Source of the DNA: Phallusia fumigata | Taxonomy: Eukaryota; Chordata; Ascidiacea; Phlebobranchia; Ascidiidae | Direction of reading: 5' to 3' | DNA: 64,000 bases | Assembly: GCA_008931825.1 (NCBI GenBank) | Contig: QXVZ01000846.1 | Coordinates: 1-64,000 of the forward strand | Shown: in pieces, positions 23,201-35,200 of the stretch | Position numbering within the stretch: the first letter of the stretch is position 1 | Layout of the letters: each line of letters begins with the position of its first letter | Program-made: the position numbers and the translations under genes | The notes under the pieces: model-generated | Seen by the model: only the letters and a program-made list of their open reading frames with translations | Told to the model about the DNA's origin: nothing | Databases searched by the model: none

Positions 23201-26200
23201 GTCAGTAAAGTGATGACGGCAGCCAGTCACGTGACCAACGGCATCAAATCAGCGCGTCTGGCTCACAGCGGGAGGCCGGTAGCGTCAGTTAATGCAGACA
23301 TAATCGACGTTTCTGTCGTCACAACGGAGGGGAATGGTAAAGCAGCGTTGGCAAACTCAAGCGACGGAAGTCGAGTAACATTGACGACGGGCAGTGACGT
23401 CACAGCAAGGGTAAGGGATTTTAAGCAGATATGGTGTTTTTGATTGTACGCAAAAGTAAAAGACTTTGTAATCTTTTACTTAATCTCACTTGTAATTACG
23501 TAAAAGACTTTGTAATCTTTTACTTAATCTCACTTTAATTTTGGTAGGCGTTTGGGGTTTTCCCAAACGGCTGACGAGCAATGTTAAAGTAAAATTCGCT
23601 AAAATATGTCTGTTTTTAGAAAAAGCGAGTGCTTAGTTCAAACTTGCATTGCGAATATTGTCTTACAAAAAACAGCAACACAACATATACTAGACCTTAT
23701 AATATATCACTAGTAGCCAATCTTGAAAACAAACGGTTTTTAAGTTGGATTTCATGAAAGACAATCCGTTCCACTTCGACGAAACCTCGCTTCTTATCCA
23801 ATCACCAGTGGTTCGACTCCAAACTGACGCAAGAAACAAAACTTCCACCACTGAAGTCACTGTGACCTTGAAAAACAAGGTCAAGTTTGAATCAAGAAAC
23901 CTAACACTCAGGTTGGTACATAAACTGTCCTTTAGCATATGTCGGTGTTGGAGCGACCTGACGCACTAACACAATTCGAGTCGCCTTTTCTAGACTTGAC
24001 TTGGATTTGTTATATTAGACAATTAACTTGGGCCACCAAAAGCAGAGTTCAGACGATTTCTTGAACTGGTCATATTTTGCAACCTACCGACTTGATTTAA
24101 TTCAAAATTTAAATGACCATAGACTTGACCGAAGCTTAACGGAACTTGAGACTCGACTGATAAGACTCGTTTCCCAACACTGGCATATGCGAATGAGTTA
24201 TTGACAAGTTGTAAACATGAGGGCTGCTTTAACATGTACCTTATGTTATTTTTATTTTACGCAGGAGTATTTCATGCTTCTTATTTGTCTTCCGGGAAGG
24301 CTTGTATGGTTAACATAACCGCCCCTAGATTTAAAGCGTGTAAAAAATTTAACCTTGTAACGGCAATTGGAGATCCGGTAAAAATAAATAACAAAACGAT
24401 CCTTTCTTTGAATTATTCTGCAAAAACGCTGTAATAAAAATACAGTAACTAAAGTAGGTGGAACGTTTTTAAACATGTCTAGTTTCACCTGCTATTTTTA
24501 AAACCACTAAACCGTACGATTCTGTTTATAGGAACGGGGCGGCCTCGAAAAGTCGATTTGAGCAGCGGTCGGCAACGGACTCTATACTTATCTATCTGAT
24601 CCCCAAGGACAAGCAAAGTACAATCAAAGTATTAATCCGTTACAAGACACTACCACTGCTTGTCGACTACAGTAGCGACCCTGACGTCACGCATGACGTC
24701 ACCGATTACGCTTTTCAGCTGCCGCGCGATGACGTTCCTGGGGAGAAGTATAAAATTTTTATTCCGGCGGAGGAAACAAAAGGAGCCGGAATTTATTTCA
24801 TCGTGGCCGAACTGAAATCGTCGCAAGGTAGAAGAGAAATTTTTTCCAAATACAGATTTGTTCGCTTTTTTAGTACTTAAGAGGCAGCGAATAAACGGAG
24901 CTTGGTTTCACCTTTTTTTCCAGATAGACGCAAACGCGACACCTTTAATAGCACGGGTGATGTGGTTACCATGAAAGTGTTTACGTCATCATGCAAGGTG
25001 TATGACGCCGCAACAGGCTCGTGGACTGACGGAAACTGTAAGGTGAGGCATCGTTTTATCGTCTATCTATAACAGTGTTTCTCAATCTTTTTTAGCCCAA
25101 GGACCACTTTACCTTCGAATTTTTTTCCGAAGACCACCAAATAGAATTTCATTCTAACATGCTCTTAAAACATGCGATTTTATAAACCAGGGCCTAGTTT
25201 AAGTCATCTTTTCGCGGACCTCTGTGAGGGGACGGCGGACCATTAGCGGTCCGCAGACCACACTTTGAGAATCACTGATCTATAACAAGCTGAAATATAA
25301 AGAAACTAAAACAACGGCAATTGACGTGTTACTCACAACAGAATTAAATTGCAATAAATATCCAATGTTTGTGTTTTTTCAGATGAGCGCGAAGTCAAAC
25401 GTGCAAGAAACAGTTTGTAAGTGTGTGGCGCCACCTGGTGGGGCTCCTTTAACCGTCGGGGCGCAGTTTTTCGTCGCTCCCAACACTATTGACTTCTCAA
25501 CTGTATTCAGTAAAATTGACGTCATCGGAAATGGAGCCGTTTTGTGGACGCTGGTGTCGCTGATTATTGTTTTTTGCTTAATACTGATATGGTTGAGAAG
25601 AAGAGACAAGAAAGATTTGGAAATGGTAATGATTTGGTAAACTTTGATTTTTTTTTTTGCGAAGGTTAAAAAATAATTTAATTAAACAATAAAATGGCAC
25701 TTGTTGCGAGCACAGGTTTGCACGCTAAAAGCCCGTTTACACGCTCAACCTTACCTTACTTTGCGACCACTGCTGTTTACACTACGACCTTTGACGCGTT
25801 TTATTGAAGGTAAAATGTTGGTAGCACGGAGAATTATTATGGGAAAAATTTATTTTTATTTTACTTTTACGTCTCTAGTGGTCGACCAAACTTCTCCTCG
25901 ACAATCAGTCACGTGATTCGTATTATTACAAAGTCAGTTTTGTGACCGGAATGGCAAGAAACGCTGGAACAACGTCAGAAGTTTACTTCGTTTTAGCGGG
26001 AGAAGACGGTCAAACATCGACCAGACATGCGACGGATTCCACAGAGAGGGTGCGTATCCATTTTCTGCATATAATGTTATATTTGCTTTCTTTTAAAACA
26101 GTAAATTGATCTTTAAAAGTATGCATTGTTTCACAAACAATATCTACGTGTCCTGTCTAAACATCGAAACTCAGGCATTTGTTTATTGCAGAACATGTTT

Positions 26201-29200
26201 TATCTTTGGGAGAGTTTTTTTGAAGGGGGTGACATTTTTCATTACAGTTTGCATAAAAGTAGTGAATAGCATCAAAATATGAAACTTGCTGTTACCTATA
26301 TATATATATATATTTTAGCATTGGTTTACGAGTGGAAGCATTGTACATTGGCTAATGGCCACGCCATGTTGTCTTGGTAACCTGGAGTATGCTCATGTAT
26401 GGCATGACAACTCGGGAAGGGACAAAGACCAAGCAAATTGGTTCCTTAATGAGGTCATCGTGCAAGACCTACATACAGATGAAATGTACGTATTTCAGAT
26501 AAAGCAAATGCCATTACAGTATTTGTATCCGAGTCACAAGTTAGAACAAAACGGGTTCTAGGTTTTTGTCATTGGCGGTATGAGTCACTACTACAGAATA
26601 AAACTTTTTGGTTTTGACAGTTTCGCGTTTCTGTGTGACAAGTGGTTGGCAGTTGAAGAAGGCGATGGTCTCATCGATCGAGTGTTACCGGTGGCTGGCA
26701 ATGACAACCTTTCCTCGTACAAGTAAGTAATACACCAAACAACTATCAACGAATCCGCTAAAACGAGCTGCTCCAGTGCTGCTGTCAATCTTTGTCATTA
26801 TCTGTTTTCCCAAGGTCATGGGCAAACATCTTATTTTTTACCAGGCGAATATTCCACCACACTGCTCGTCAGAAACTGACAGACGGACACTTATTGTTCT
26901 CAGTCTTTTCGAACCACCAGAAAAGCGATTTTACTAGATGTCAGAGATTGGCTTGTGTTATGGCCTTTCTATTTCTGGTCATGATTTCGAACGCAATGTT
27001 CTACAAAAGCAACACGGACGTCGAAAACAGGTATAACAGCATATTGTCGCTTTCCTCGTCGGCGAAAAAGGCTATCATGGCCCTAAAACAAACTTCATGC
27101 TGGTATGTTTGCTCAAAAAACAATAATCTGCTAGTTACACTATAAACGAACACACACTAAAGCATTCGACAACAGAAAAACATTAAAAGACAAATCGCAA
27201 ATATTATTGTTGATATTTTTGATGCCCAGTTGGGTACGACAACGTAGGGACCCTCTTGGTTTTGTGTCGTCGCATTTTTAATGTAATACGCTCCTAATTT
27301 ACAGGGAACCACCAACTCTTCTGAAACTCGGTCCAATCTCAATCGATCCGAAGACGATTTGGATCAGTGTCATTACAGCAGTGGTGGTGACACCTCCTTC
27401 TCTCCTCCTCGTTGAGATCTTCAGGAGGACAAGGAGCAGAAAAACCACCCCGAGGAGTTTATCTTCTGGCTCTCTTGATTCGGTACATTTTGCATTAAAT
27501 TGTTAAAAAATTAAAGTTGTCAAGCAATCAGCCTTGTACTTGCAAGGCTGCGTGCCTAAACTCACCTGTATGGTTTTCAGTTTCACTAAACAATACACCT
27601 GGACAGCATTAGTTATCACCTGGTGCAGGGGTGTGCTATCTTTTTTACTGGAGGGCCAAATACAGTCACCTGCATTAACCCGCGGGCCGCACCTTGGTTT
27701 AACATAGGTTGTATTTGTCTCATTGTTTTGTAAAGAAGAACATTTTGTTTCTGTTTTTCGCTTTATTTTTTAGCGGCACTATTAGACTAAGGATCATAAA
27801 TTAAATTCCAGCCGTCGTGCAATGCACTAAAATGAAAAGTAAATTGTTTCGCGGGCCGCACACCAATTAAAATCCGCACCTCTCTGCGGGCCGCACAATT
27901 TCTATTCGCGGGCCGCATGTGACCCTCGGGCCACAGGTTGCACACCCCTGACCTAATTTATAAGCTTCCACCACAGAGCATTCACCTTACGAAAAGTTTA
28001 GATGAACGCAGCCTTTTGTTTTAAGAGTTGTTTTGCAAACGATCTTGATATATTTGATTCACGATGGTTTATCGCTTCAATCCTCCAAATAATCTAAAAT
28101 GCTACAATTCGTATGATTGTTAATTTACAGGAGGAAGTAACTAAAGCCACGCCCACCGACCACATGCTTCCCTACTGGTTTGTGTATGTCGGTTGGACCA
28201 TTGTCGGTCTGTGTGTTTTGGGGTCTGGATTTTTTACCTGTCTGTACAGGTAAGTGTAGTTTTTTCAGTTTTCATCATACGTTTGTTTGCTTCTTTGTTT
28301 GATTGAATGCGTTTACTTACGTATGAACACCGTATTTATGTCTGCCTTATTGCCGTTCCGTTGGGTCATTTTTTTGTCAGTTACTTGACTTTGGGTCAAC
28401 CCGTTGGTTTTCAATTTTTTTGCTTAGGCTAACACACGCGTCCGAGGCAGGATTAGAATCTATGTAACCCTGCGAGTACAAGGCAGTCGCACTAACTACT
28501 CGGATGTGTCAAAATCATAACTACTCGTATTGCCGTGCATCATCTTCAGTCATCGCAATTTTAAACTATTTGTTGCTAAATACATATAATTAGACATAAA
28601 CTTGGCTAATCCTCTCTAGCCCCAGCGACGTTACTAGAAAGTGATGTGCCGTACTTTGTACTTGGTGAGTTAAAGTTAATGGCATAATTAAGTGCCAGAG
28701 CAAGTACTTGGAGTGGTACATTTGCACATTCCTGCTAACCAAAATACGATGTCTCAATACCACATTTCTATTGCAGTTTTCAGTGGGGAAAAGACAAATC
28801 AGAAGCTTGGCTTTCATCTTTGGTTTTATCGTTTACGGAAGATTCATTCTGCGTTCAACCATTAAAGGTCAGGAATACAACTTTACACCACACTTAATTG
28901 GCGAGTCATAGACCCGACTCGAGTCATATCAAGTCACACTTTTCCAAAAACCCGAAGCGATACATGTTACCGACAAAAAATTTTGATCTGAGTTGAGTCC
29001 TGTTGAGTATTGTATCGATTGAAAGCCTTGACAAATATTTGACCTAAACTAACTCATTACCAAAAATCCGGGACTTCGCTCAAGATCCTGACAAAAAGTT
29101 GACTTGACCAAAGTGGGTAGGATGGTGTGTTCCTAACATTAGAAGGCGACAACAGTAATTGTTATATGTACTGAGTTGAGGCATCTAAAGTTGTAAGACA

Positions 29201-32200
29201 ATGTAATGTTACCAATTTTGTTGGTTATTTAGCTGTACCGCTGTTTTTGATTGAAACAGGTGATCTTGATTGCTGGAGTGTTGGCACTGCTGTTCCGCAA
29301 AAAATCGGACCCACTACAAGAATGGAAAACTGCTAGTGATGCCGTCATCGTCACCCCAACATCATCCGCTTGCGGCATAAGAGAGCCCTTACCTGGCAAC
29401 GCGTTTGAAATCATAGGTTGGAAGTTTAAACATGAACAACAAACCAAAATCAGCTTGATAGTCAAACTTTTTTACTCTACATTTCTTACCAGTGTGCGGC
29501 CTCGATTATGCTAAAGACGTGGGTTGGAATCCCTATACCCGGACTCTCCAACATAGATTGTTTTTGTCGTGTAAATATTATTGTTAAATAATTTTTTATC
29601 TATTTGAGCACATTTGTTGATTTGCCTTTAAATATTCCCAGAAAAGGAAAGGAAATCAATAACAATAGAGCCTCCAGATGCTGAAAGCTCTGACATTGAA
29701 AGAATACGGTTTCGTCGCAAAGTGGAGAAGAAAGCAGCAAATTACGTCATTTCTTTTGCGTTGTATCTTGTTTATGTCGGTAAGGCTTATATAGTTGTAG
29801 GACCTGATTTTTTACTTTCAAAAACAAATGTGGAGTGCTTACATCTTCAAAAATGTGCCTAAACCTTGAAATTAGCTGAACTTGAGTTGCTAAAGTATTA
29901 GGATGTGGACTCTTTCGACGATAAGCGATTTGGTTTTGACCTTGGTGGTGGCGTTAAAAAAATACCTGGCCAAAAATAATTTATGTAATTGGTTTTTGTA
30001 ACATTGAAGCTTATAAAGTTTTTGTCTCAACCGACGTATTTAGGATTGCTTTTCTACCTGGCTTACCGTGGGCATCAAGACTACAACTTTTATCAAAAGA
30101 CTGCACAGCTGAGGAGAGTGCTTCACACAGAAGATTTTGAAGAGGTAAGTCCTGCACAGCCAGTGACAGAAGTGCTAAAAAGCTTTGTCAGCTTGAGCAT
30201 AGGAACCAAGCAACATTTGTTTTAACTTCTGATTGCAAAGTTGCGGGTCTGTTTAAGCGACACACCACGAAAAAGTAGAACGCACGCTTTGAGACCATTG
30301 TAAGCTTTATCCGTATTAGGCGTGACATTTGGATGGCTATTTTTCCATATTATTCTTTGCTTTACTCTAACCCCACGTTGAAGCCGCAAAATAAAGCAAA
30401 ACAATCTGACAACAGATAAGCACTTCCGATGATTTGTGGTCATACATGAGTGCAAGCCTTCTACCAATGATTTATCCAACCGTTAAGTACAACGGGGACA
30501 ACATGACGTGGAGAGAAAGGATTTTTATCGGAGATCAAATCAACTACCGGCTTGGTCCGGTCCGGATCAGACAGACCAGAAGATTGCCAGGTTGGATGTC
30601 TGAGTCGAGACCGGGCCTATAACATTTTGGTTCAAGTCAGGTCAAGCAAGTGCACAATAGGGAACGAGTAGAATCTTTTCCAAGAGTTGACTTATTCGGA
30701 AATCGATAAGTTTTTTTTTTCTTTTGGTCATTTCGTTACCAAATACAACAGAAACAATAGATACATGTGGCAACTCATAAGTTTTTAACAGAAGTTGGTG
30801 TAAAGTTTAGTTTTTGGATTTTATGACATGATGTGACCAGCGTAGAGTTACTGAATCTAATAATTACAACACAGGGCCTCAATGCTGTTACTTTTGACCC
30901 TAAATTTCTCGACAGTATTTCAGGCCCCTGATTATTAGTTTGTTGATTTCGACAGTGGCCTGCGACAGCTACGAAGTTATTGTCAAAACTTCGTTGAATT
31001 TTACAACTCTGCGTCCCTGTTACCGGGAAAACGACTTTTGGGCGGAAGACAATCGCAACTACGCCCCCGAGTGGCAAAAAAAGAATGGAAGTAATCCCCA
31101 CGGACAATATTGGGAGTTCGTTACAGCGAGCGAGACCAATGCAATGCCGACGTTAGGAAAAGTTGCCTGGTATGGCGGCGGAGGATATCTTGCTGATTTA
31201 GGTAAACTGTTTGTTTTCAATAACTAATGTTGTTATAGGTTGTCATAGTTGCTACTAATTGAATAAGATTGCACGTAAATTTCAATTCCGTTTAAATTCT
31301 ACAGTGAATAACTGTTTGGAGACTATAATAGAATTATTAAAATTTATGTTTAAACTTGGAATTAAATCTTATCTGGATGTAAAAATGGGGTTTGGGTTAA
31401 ATTACAATCCATGAATTGCTGTTTAAAATAAATTTCAGGTGTGAGGGTTGCCAAAGCTCAATCGAAAATCGAGTACCTGAAGAGTAATCTGTGGGTCGAC
31501 CGGGCAACCCGAGTCGTGATAATCGAGTTCACCCTCTACAATGTCAACTCAAATGTTTTTAGCTCCGTAAATCTTCTGTGTGAGTTTCTACTCACAGGGG
31601 GAATCACCGCGACCGCGAGAATCAAACCTTTCAGGTATATTAGAAAAGGTGAAAACTTTATTGATAAATTCAACCGCCAAGGTTGTGTCTGGGGGGTTTG
31701 GTGCAAACGTTTGAAGTTTTGTTCGTAGTTTAACCTGGGACAGATATATTCTGTTTTTCTGAACACAAAACTCACCAGGAGGGCCAAGTGTACGCAAGTC
31801 TGTTTGGTATAAACCTTTCTCGGTCTTCCGCGTGTTTCTAAGCAGGTTGAGCGCCATATAACCATTGCTCTCGGTAAAGTCAGACGGGTGACAAAGGACT
31901 TACCATTAGCATGACTGATTCCAGTGCTGTTCTGTCCAGCAAAAAATTTAAACAAACAAACAAACTCAGCGTAATTTCATAGTTCACTTGCAAAACCGAA
32001 CAAATAAGTACCTATACTTTTTCATTACAATGTGCTCAACATCTAATGCTATTTTGACATAAGGTTATACCCAACTGAAGACGCTACTGCAATATTCGCA
32101 GTGACTGCAATCGCAGGGGTGTTTGCAATATACCAAGCCTACCTGACATTGAGGAAACTCTGCATCAAAAAAAGAGCTTTCTTTAAGAGTTTATGGAACA

Positions 32201-35200
32201 TTATAGCAATGGTGAGGAACCGTGTATTTTTATAGGCATCGTTACCTTCGCAATAAAAATATACCAGTCGGTCCATTAGCGCAAAACGTTTGGACGTTTT
32301 GACATTTACCAGTGTTATCTTTTGGCGAAAAAACAACAACAAAAGTGATGCAAAGCGTTTGCCACGTGGGGTCGAAAAAGGACAACGCAACATTGCTGAA
32401 AAATTCAGATGAAGGTGATAAAAACGCACGCACTGGATAACAAGCGCAGTACAAGAAGCATTGATAAAGGAAACTGTACATTAAGAAGAAATCAGGCGTT
32501 AATTCCCTGCGTTTATTTGGTTGTACTGCTTCATATGAAAAACTTCAACAACATAGTAGTGTAGTTTGTAACGGTGATTCTCCAAGTAACTGAAATTGAG
32601 CCTTCTCTTCAGCTTCGAATCATACTAATTCTGTCCTTCGTGCTAATGTCATTCTACGAATACAACTTGCAAGAAGAAGTATTAAAGACATTTCAACAAG
32701 ACACATGTAAGAACAAAGTTCCGTATATATTTGCAACCAATAGACTTTGTATTCAAACCGTTCCTGAAAAGCATTTACATGCAGAAAATAGATTGGTGCT
32801 CGTAAAAATATTTGAATCATTAGGTTGCTGGGGTAGACTGCTATGATAAAACCCAGCCACAGCTTAGCAAAAATGACTTGAATCTCGGAATTTGTCTGTG
32901 CCAAAGGAAAACTTGCTTAGCCATTACTAGAATGAGTTCATCTTAACTTAAGGCACGGCTAGAACGAAACTAAAATGCCTCAAGTTTGCATTAAGCATGG
33001 GAACTATTACAAAACACACCAAGATATTTCATTCTTTGTCATGATTCCAAATTTCCATCTGTCACTGCCTATTAAAAAAACTTATTTTTGTCACAGACGC
33101 ATTTACAAACTTCCAAGTTCTTTCGAATGTTACTGAATGGCTACGGGAGTTATTGGGATTCATTATTTTTGTCGAGTCGATCAGAGTTTTAGAATTCGTC
33201 AAAAACCACAAACATCTCAGAAAAGTTGCTGCCATGTTCCAAACTGGCGAAAAGGTAATAACTTCCTTGTAGTAAAATATACATCTCGAGTAAAAATGTA
33301 ACGACGGCCAAAGTCTTTTGTATTATTAGATAACGTTGTCAATCCTTGTGATGGTGTGACGAAACTGACATATGAAGTCATAGTAAATTTTAGGAATCAT
33401 TAATGCATACCTTTTAGCTGGATTCATACGCTGGTGTTGGTATTAAAATAGCAGTTTGAAAATTAATCCTTAGTTTCAAACGACATCAACTTATTCAGGT
33501 TTACAGTTTTGCATTTAAGCTGTTACTGTGCCATTATGTTTTGTATTCCAGGCAAAAAATACATTCTAGACGATATACTGCACAGGATATCCTATTTACC
33601 ATCCGCTCTTTCACAAAAACTTTTTTCTCAGATGATACTTGATGCTTGTGTTCACTTCATGATTACTTTTTTCTCCTACACACTTGTTGCAATCCTGCTC
33701 TTCTCATCACGATTGAACAGCTACAAAAACTTCGAGTTCGCAATGCAGACTTTGTTCAGTGTGTTGCTGGGCACACCAGCATACCAGGAAATAAACGAGG
33801 TTGGTGCTTTTCGTTTTGTATTGAATTGCGTTTGATGTAGAATGAAGGAATATAATGGAGGTTTGAGGACGATCTGCGTTGGTTGTGTAAAACAAATTTG
33901 TAACCATGGTGTAGCTGTAGTTTGTTCTACTTTACTTACTATCGCCATAATGCTTTAAAATTGGGCATTTATTTTCATTTGTCTCAGTGTGTTACCTTTC
34001 ATTTTACCTTCAGAAAACTCTCTTTGATAGGGCTTTCTGCAATACCGAAACAAGCGTGATGTAGTGGTAACGTAATTTAAAAAAGAACAAGAGTTCAAAT
34101 ATTATATGTGTATGTAGGGCTATATAAGATCTTACGAGCAATGACTTGTTCCAGAAAACTCCAATCTAAGTTGATTATACTCACAACTTTAGCATATTCA
34201 GTGCTTGCCAATCAAGCAGCGTTGTAGGCCTAAACAAGTTACAGTGGCGTATGTTTCTAGCAAACACTTTTATTCAACAAATAATGGTTTCCGTTTAAAA
34301 GTAGAAATCAAAAAAACTTTCTTTTTTAGATCACAAGATTTGCTGGGAAGATCTTCTTTTTCTGTTTTAGTGTTCATATGATCTTTCTTTTACTCAATCT
34401 TCTCATTGGACTGGTGGATGTCCTACTTAAGTCCACCAAGCTGTGTCATCCACATCATGACATACAACAACGATATGTTCACATTGTAGCAAGGTAATTT
34501 CAGAACAGTTTCATCAAAATTGTTTGTTGAAAACAGATTTATATTTGTTGAAAACGTAAAAAACAAAACTTGCCAATGACGTCAGTTAATTTTCGTGACT
34601 TTGGTTTACTCTGGCCAGTTTTAAGATAAAGGATAAAACAACTAGACCTGTAGTAGACTTGGCAATCGAAAATAACTTCTTTGCCTAAGTAAAGATATAA
34701 ACTATTTTAGGTCAGCGACCAATAATACGACATATGTTAAATAAAACTTGGCCACATATAACAGCTCAAACGAGCTGAGTTTGCTCAAAAAATGTCGTGA
34801 GCTGTCCACCAAGAAAAAACTAAAACAAATATCTAGATACAAGCCCAGGCTTAACTAATGTAACTTGACCGAACTCCTGAAATTAAGCAGTTTTTCACGT
34901 AGCAGTTTTTTTAAATTTAGTGCAACATATAATAACGCCCTAACATAACATTCCACAACCTAAGTTTTAAAGTGTTTGTCAGATTGGTAGCGAACCAAGT
35001 GAGAAGGATTCTTGGTATGGAGGAAATTTCATCTGATGAGTTTTACGAAGATCTAGATGAGGAAGATATACAAGACGAAGATGAAGTTTCAATTGCTAAC
35101 AACGAACGTAAGTACACATTTTACAGTTGTGTTTTGTCTTACTACAAGTCAATGATATTCTCAACACATGAAAAGCACAAAGATTGGTAGTTACTGCGTT

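Larger units (their letters stand above)
17848..24827 (+). other. PKD-like and REJ extracellular region
   Basis: Exon 17848-18035 encodes MCFVFDYGDE, the core strand of a PKD domain, and 18278-18649 continues with an Ig-like fold. The REJ module begins in 19026-19519 (LVASIVGGVSRIIG) and continues as IDAEQESYDPD in the exon ending at 20101, then 20157-20312, 20374-20537, about 20773-21013, and 21114-21529 (SVKPVSGIAALTRFIFRC). These are REJ signatures of PKD1-family proteins. Later exons (21775-21869, 22314-22551, about 22697-22952, 23198-23412, 23743-23911, 24265-24432, 24532-24827) form the GAIN-like part. Phase closure fails at some joins, so residue-level models need transcript support. 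Confidence 0.75.
26845..34493 (+). other. polycystin transmembrane and channel core
   Basis: Exons include 26845-27030 (SDFTRCQRLACVMAFLF), 27305-27482 (membrane segment), 28131-28249 (YWFVYVGWTIVGLCVLG), 28777-28867 (FQWGKDKSEAWLSS), 29260-29416, 29642-29779, 30044-30144, 30416-30590 (STSDDLWSY) and 30956-31201 (ending GGGGYLADL). They continue with 31439-31634 (LWVDRATRVVIIEFTLYNV), 32064-32211, 32565-32706, 33097-33254, 33632-33799 and 34330-34493 (final pore helix, FLLLNLLIGLVDVLL). The extracellular polycystin loop and the last two helices match the TRPP fold. The acceptor at 33632 (after a T-rich tract) was chosen over 33552 because it keeps phase and family spacing. Confidence 0.88.

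Noticed and set aside
29490-29545. Box B-like GGGTTGGAATCCC
   Set aside because: No matching box A at the right distance and no shared SINE body.
33553-33631. Acceptor at 33552 for a polycystin channel exon
   Set aside because: It gives an out-of-phase join and inserts about 25 residues where the family has none; the T-rich acceptor ending at 33631 keeps phase.
34047-34105. tRNA-like boxes (TGTAGTGGTAACG and GAGTTCAAAT)
   Set aside because: Too degenerate and not supported by a cloverleaf; could be chance.
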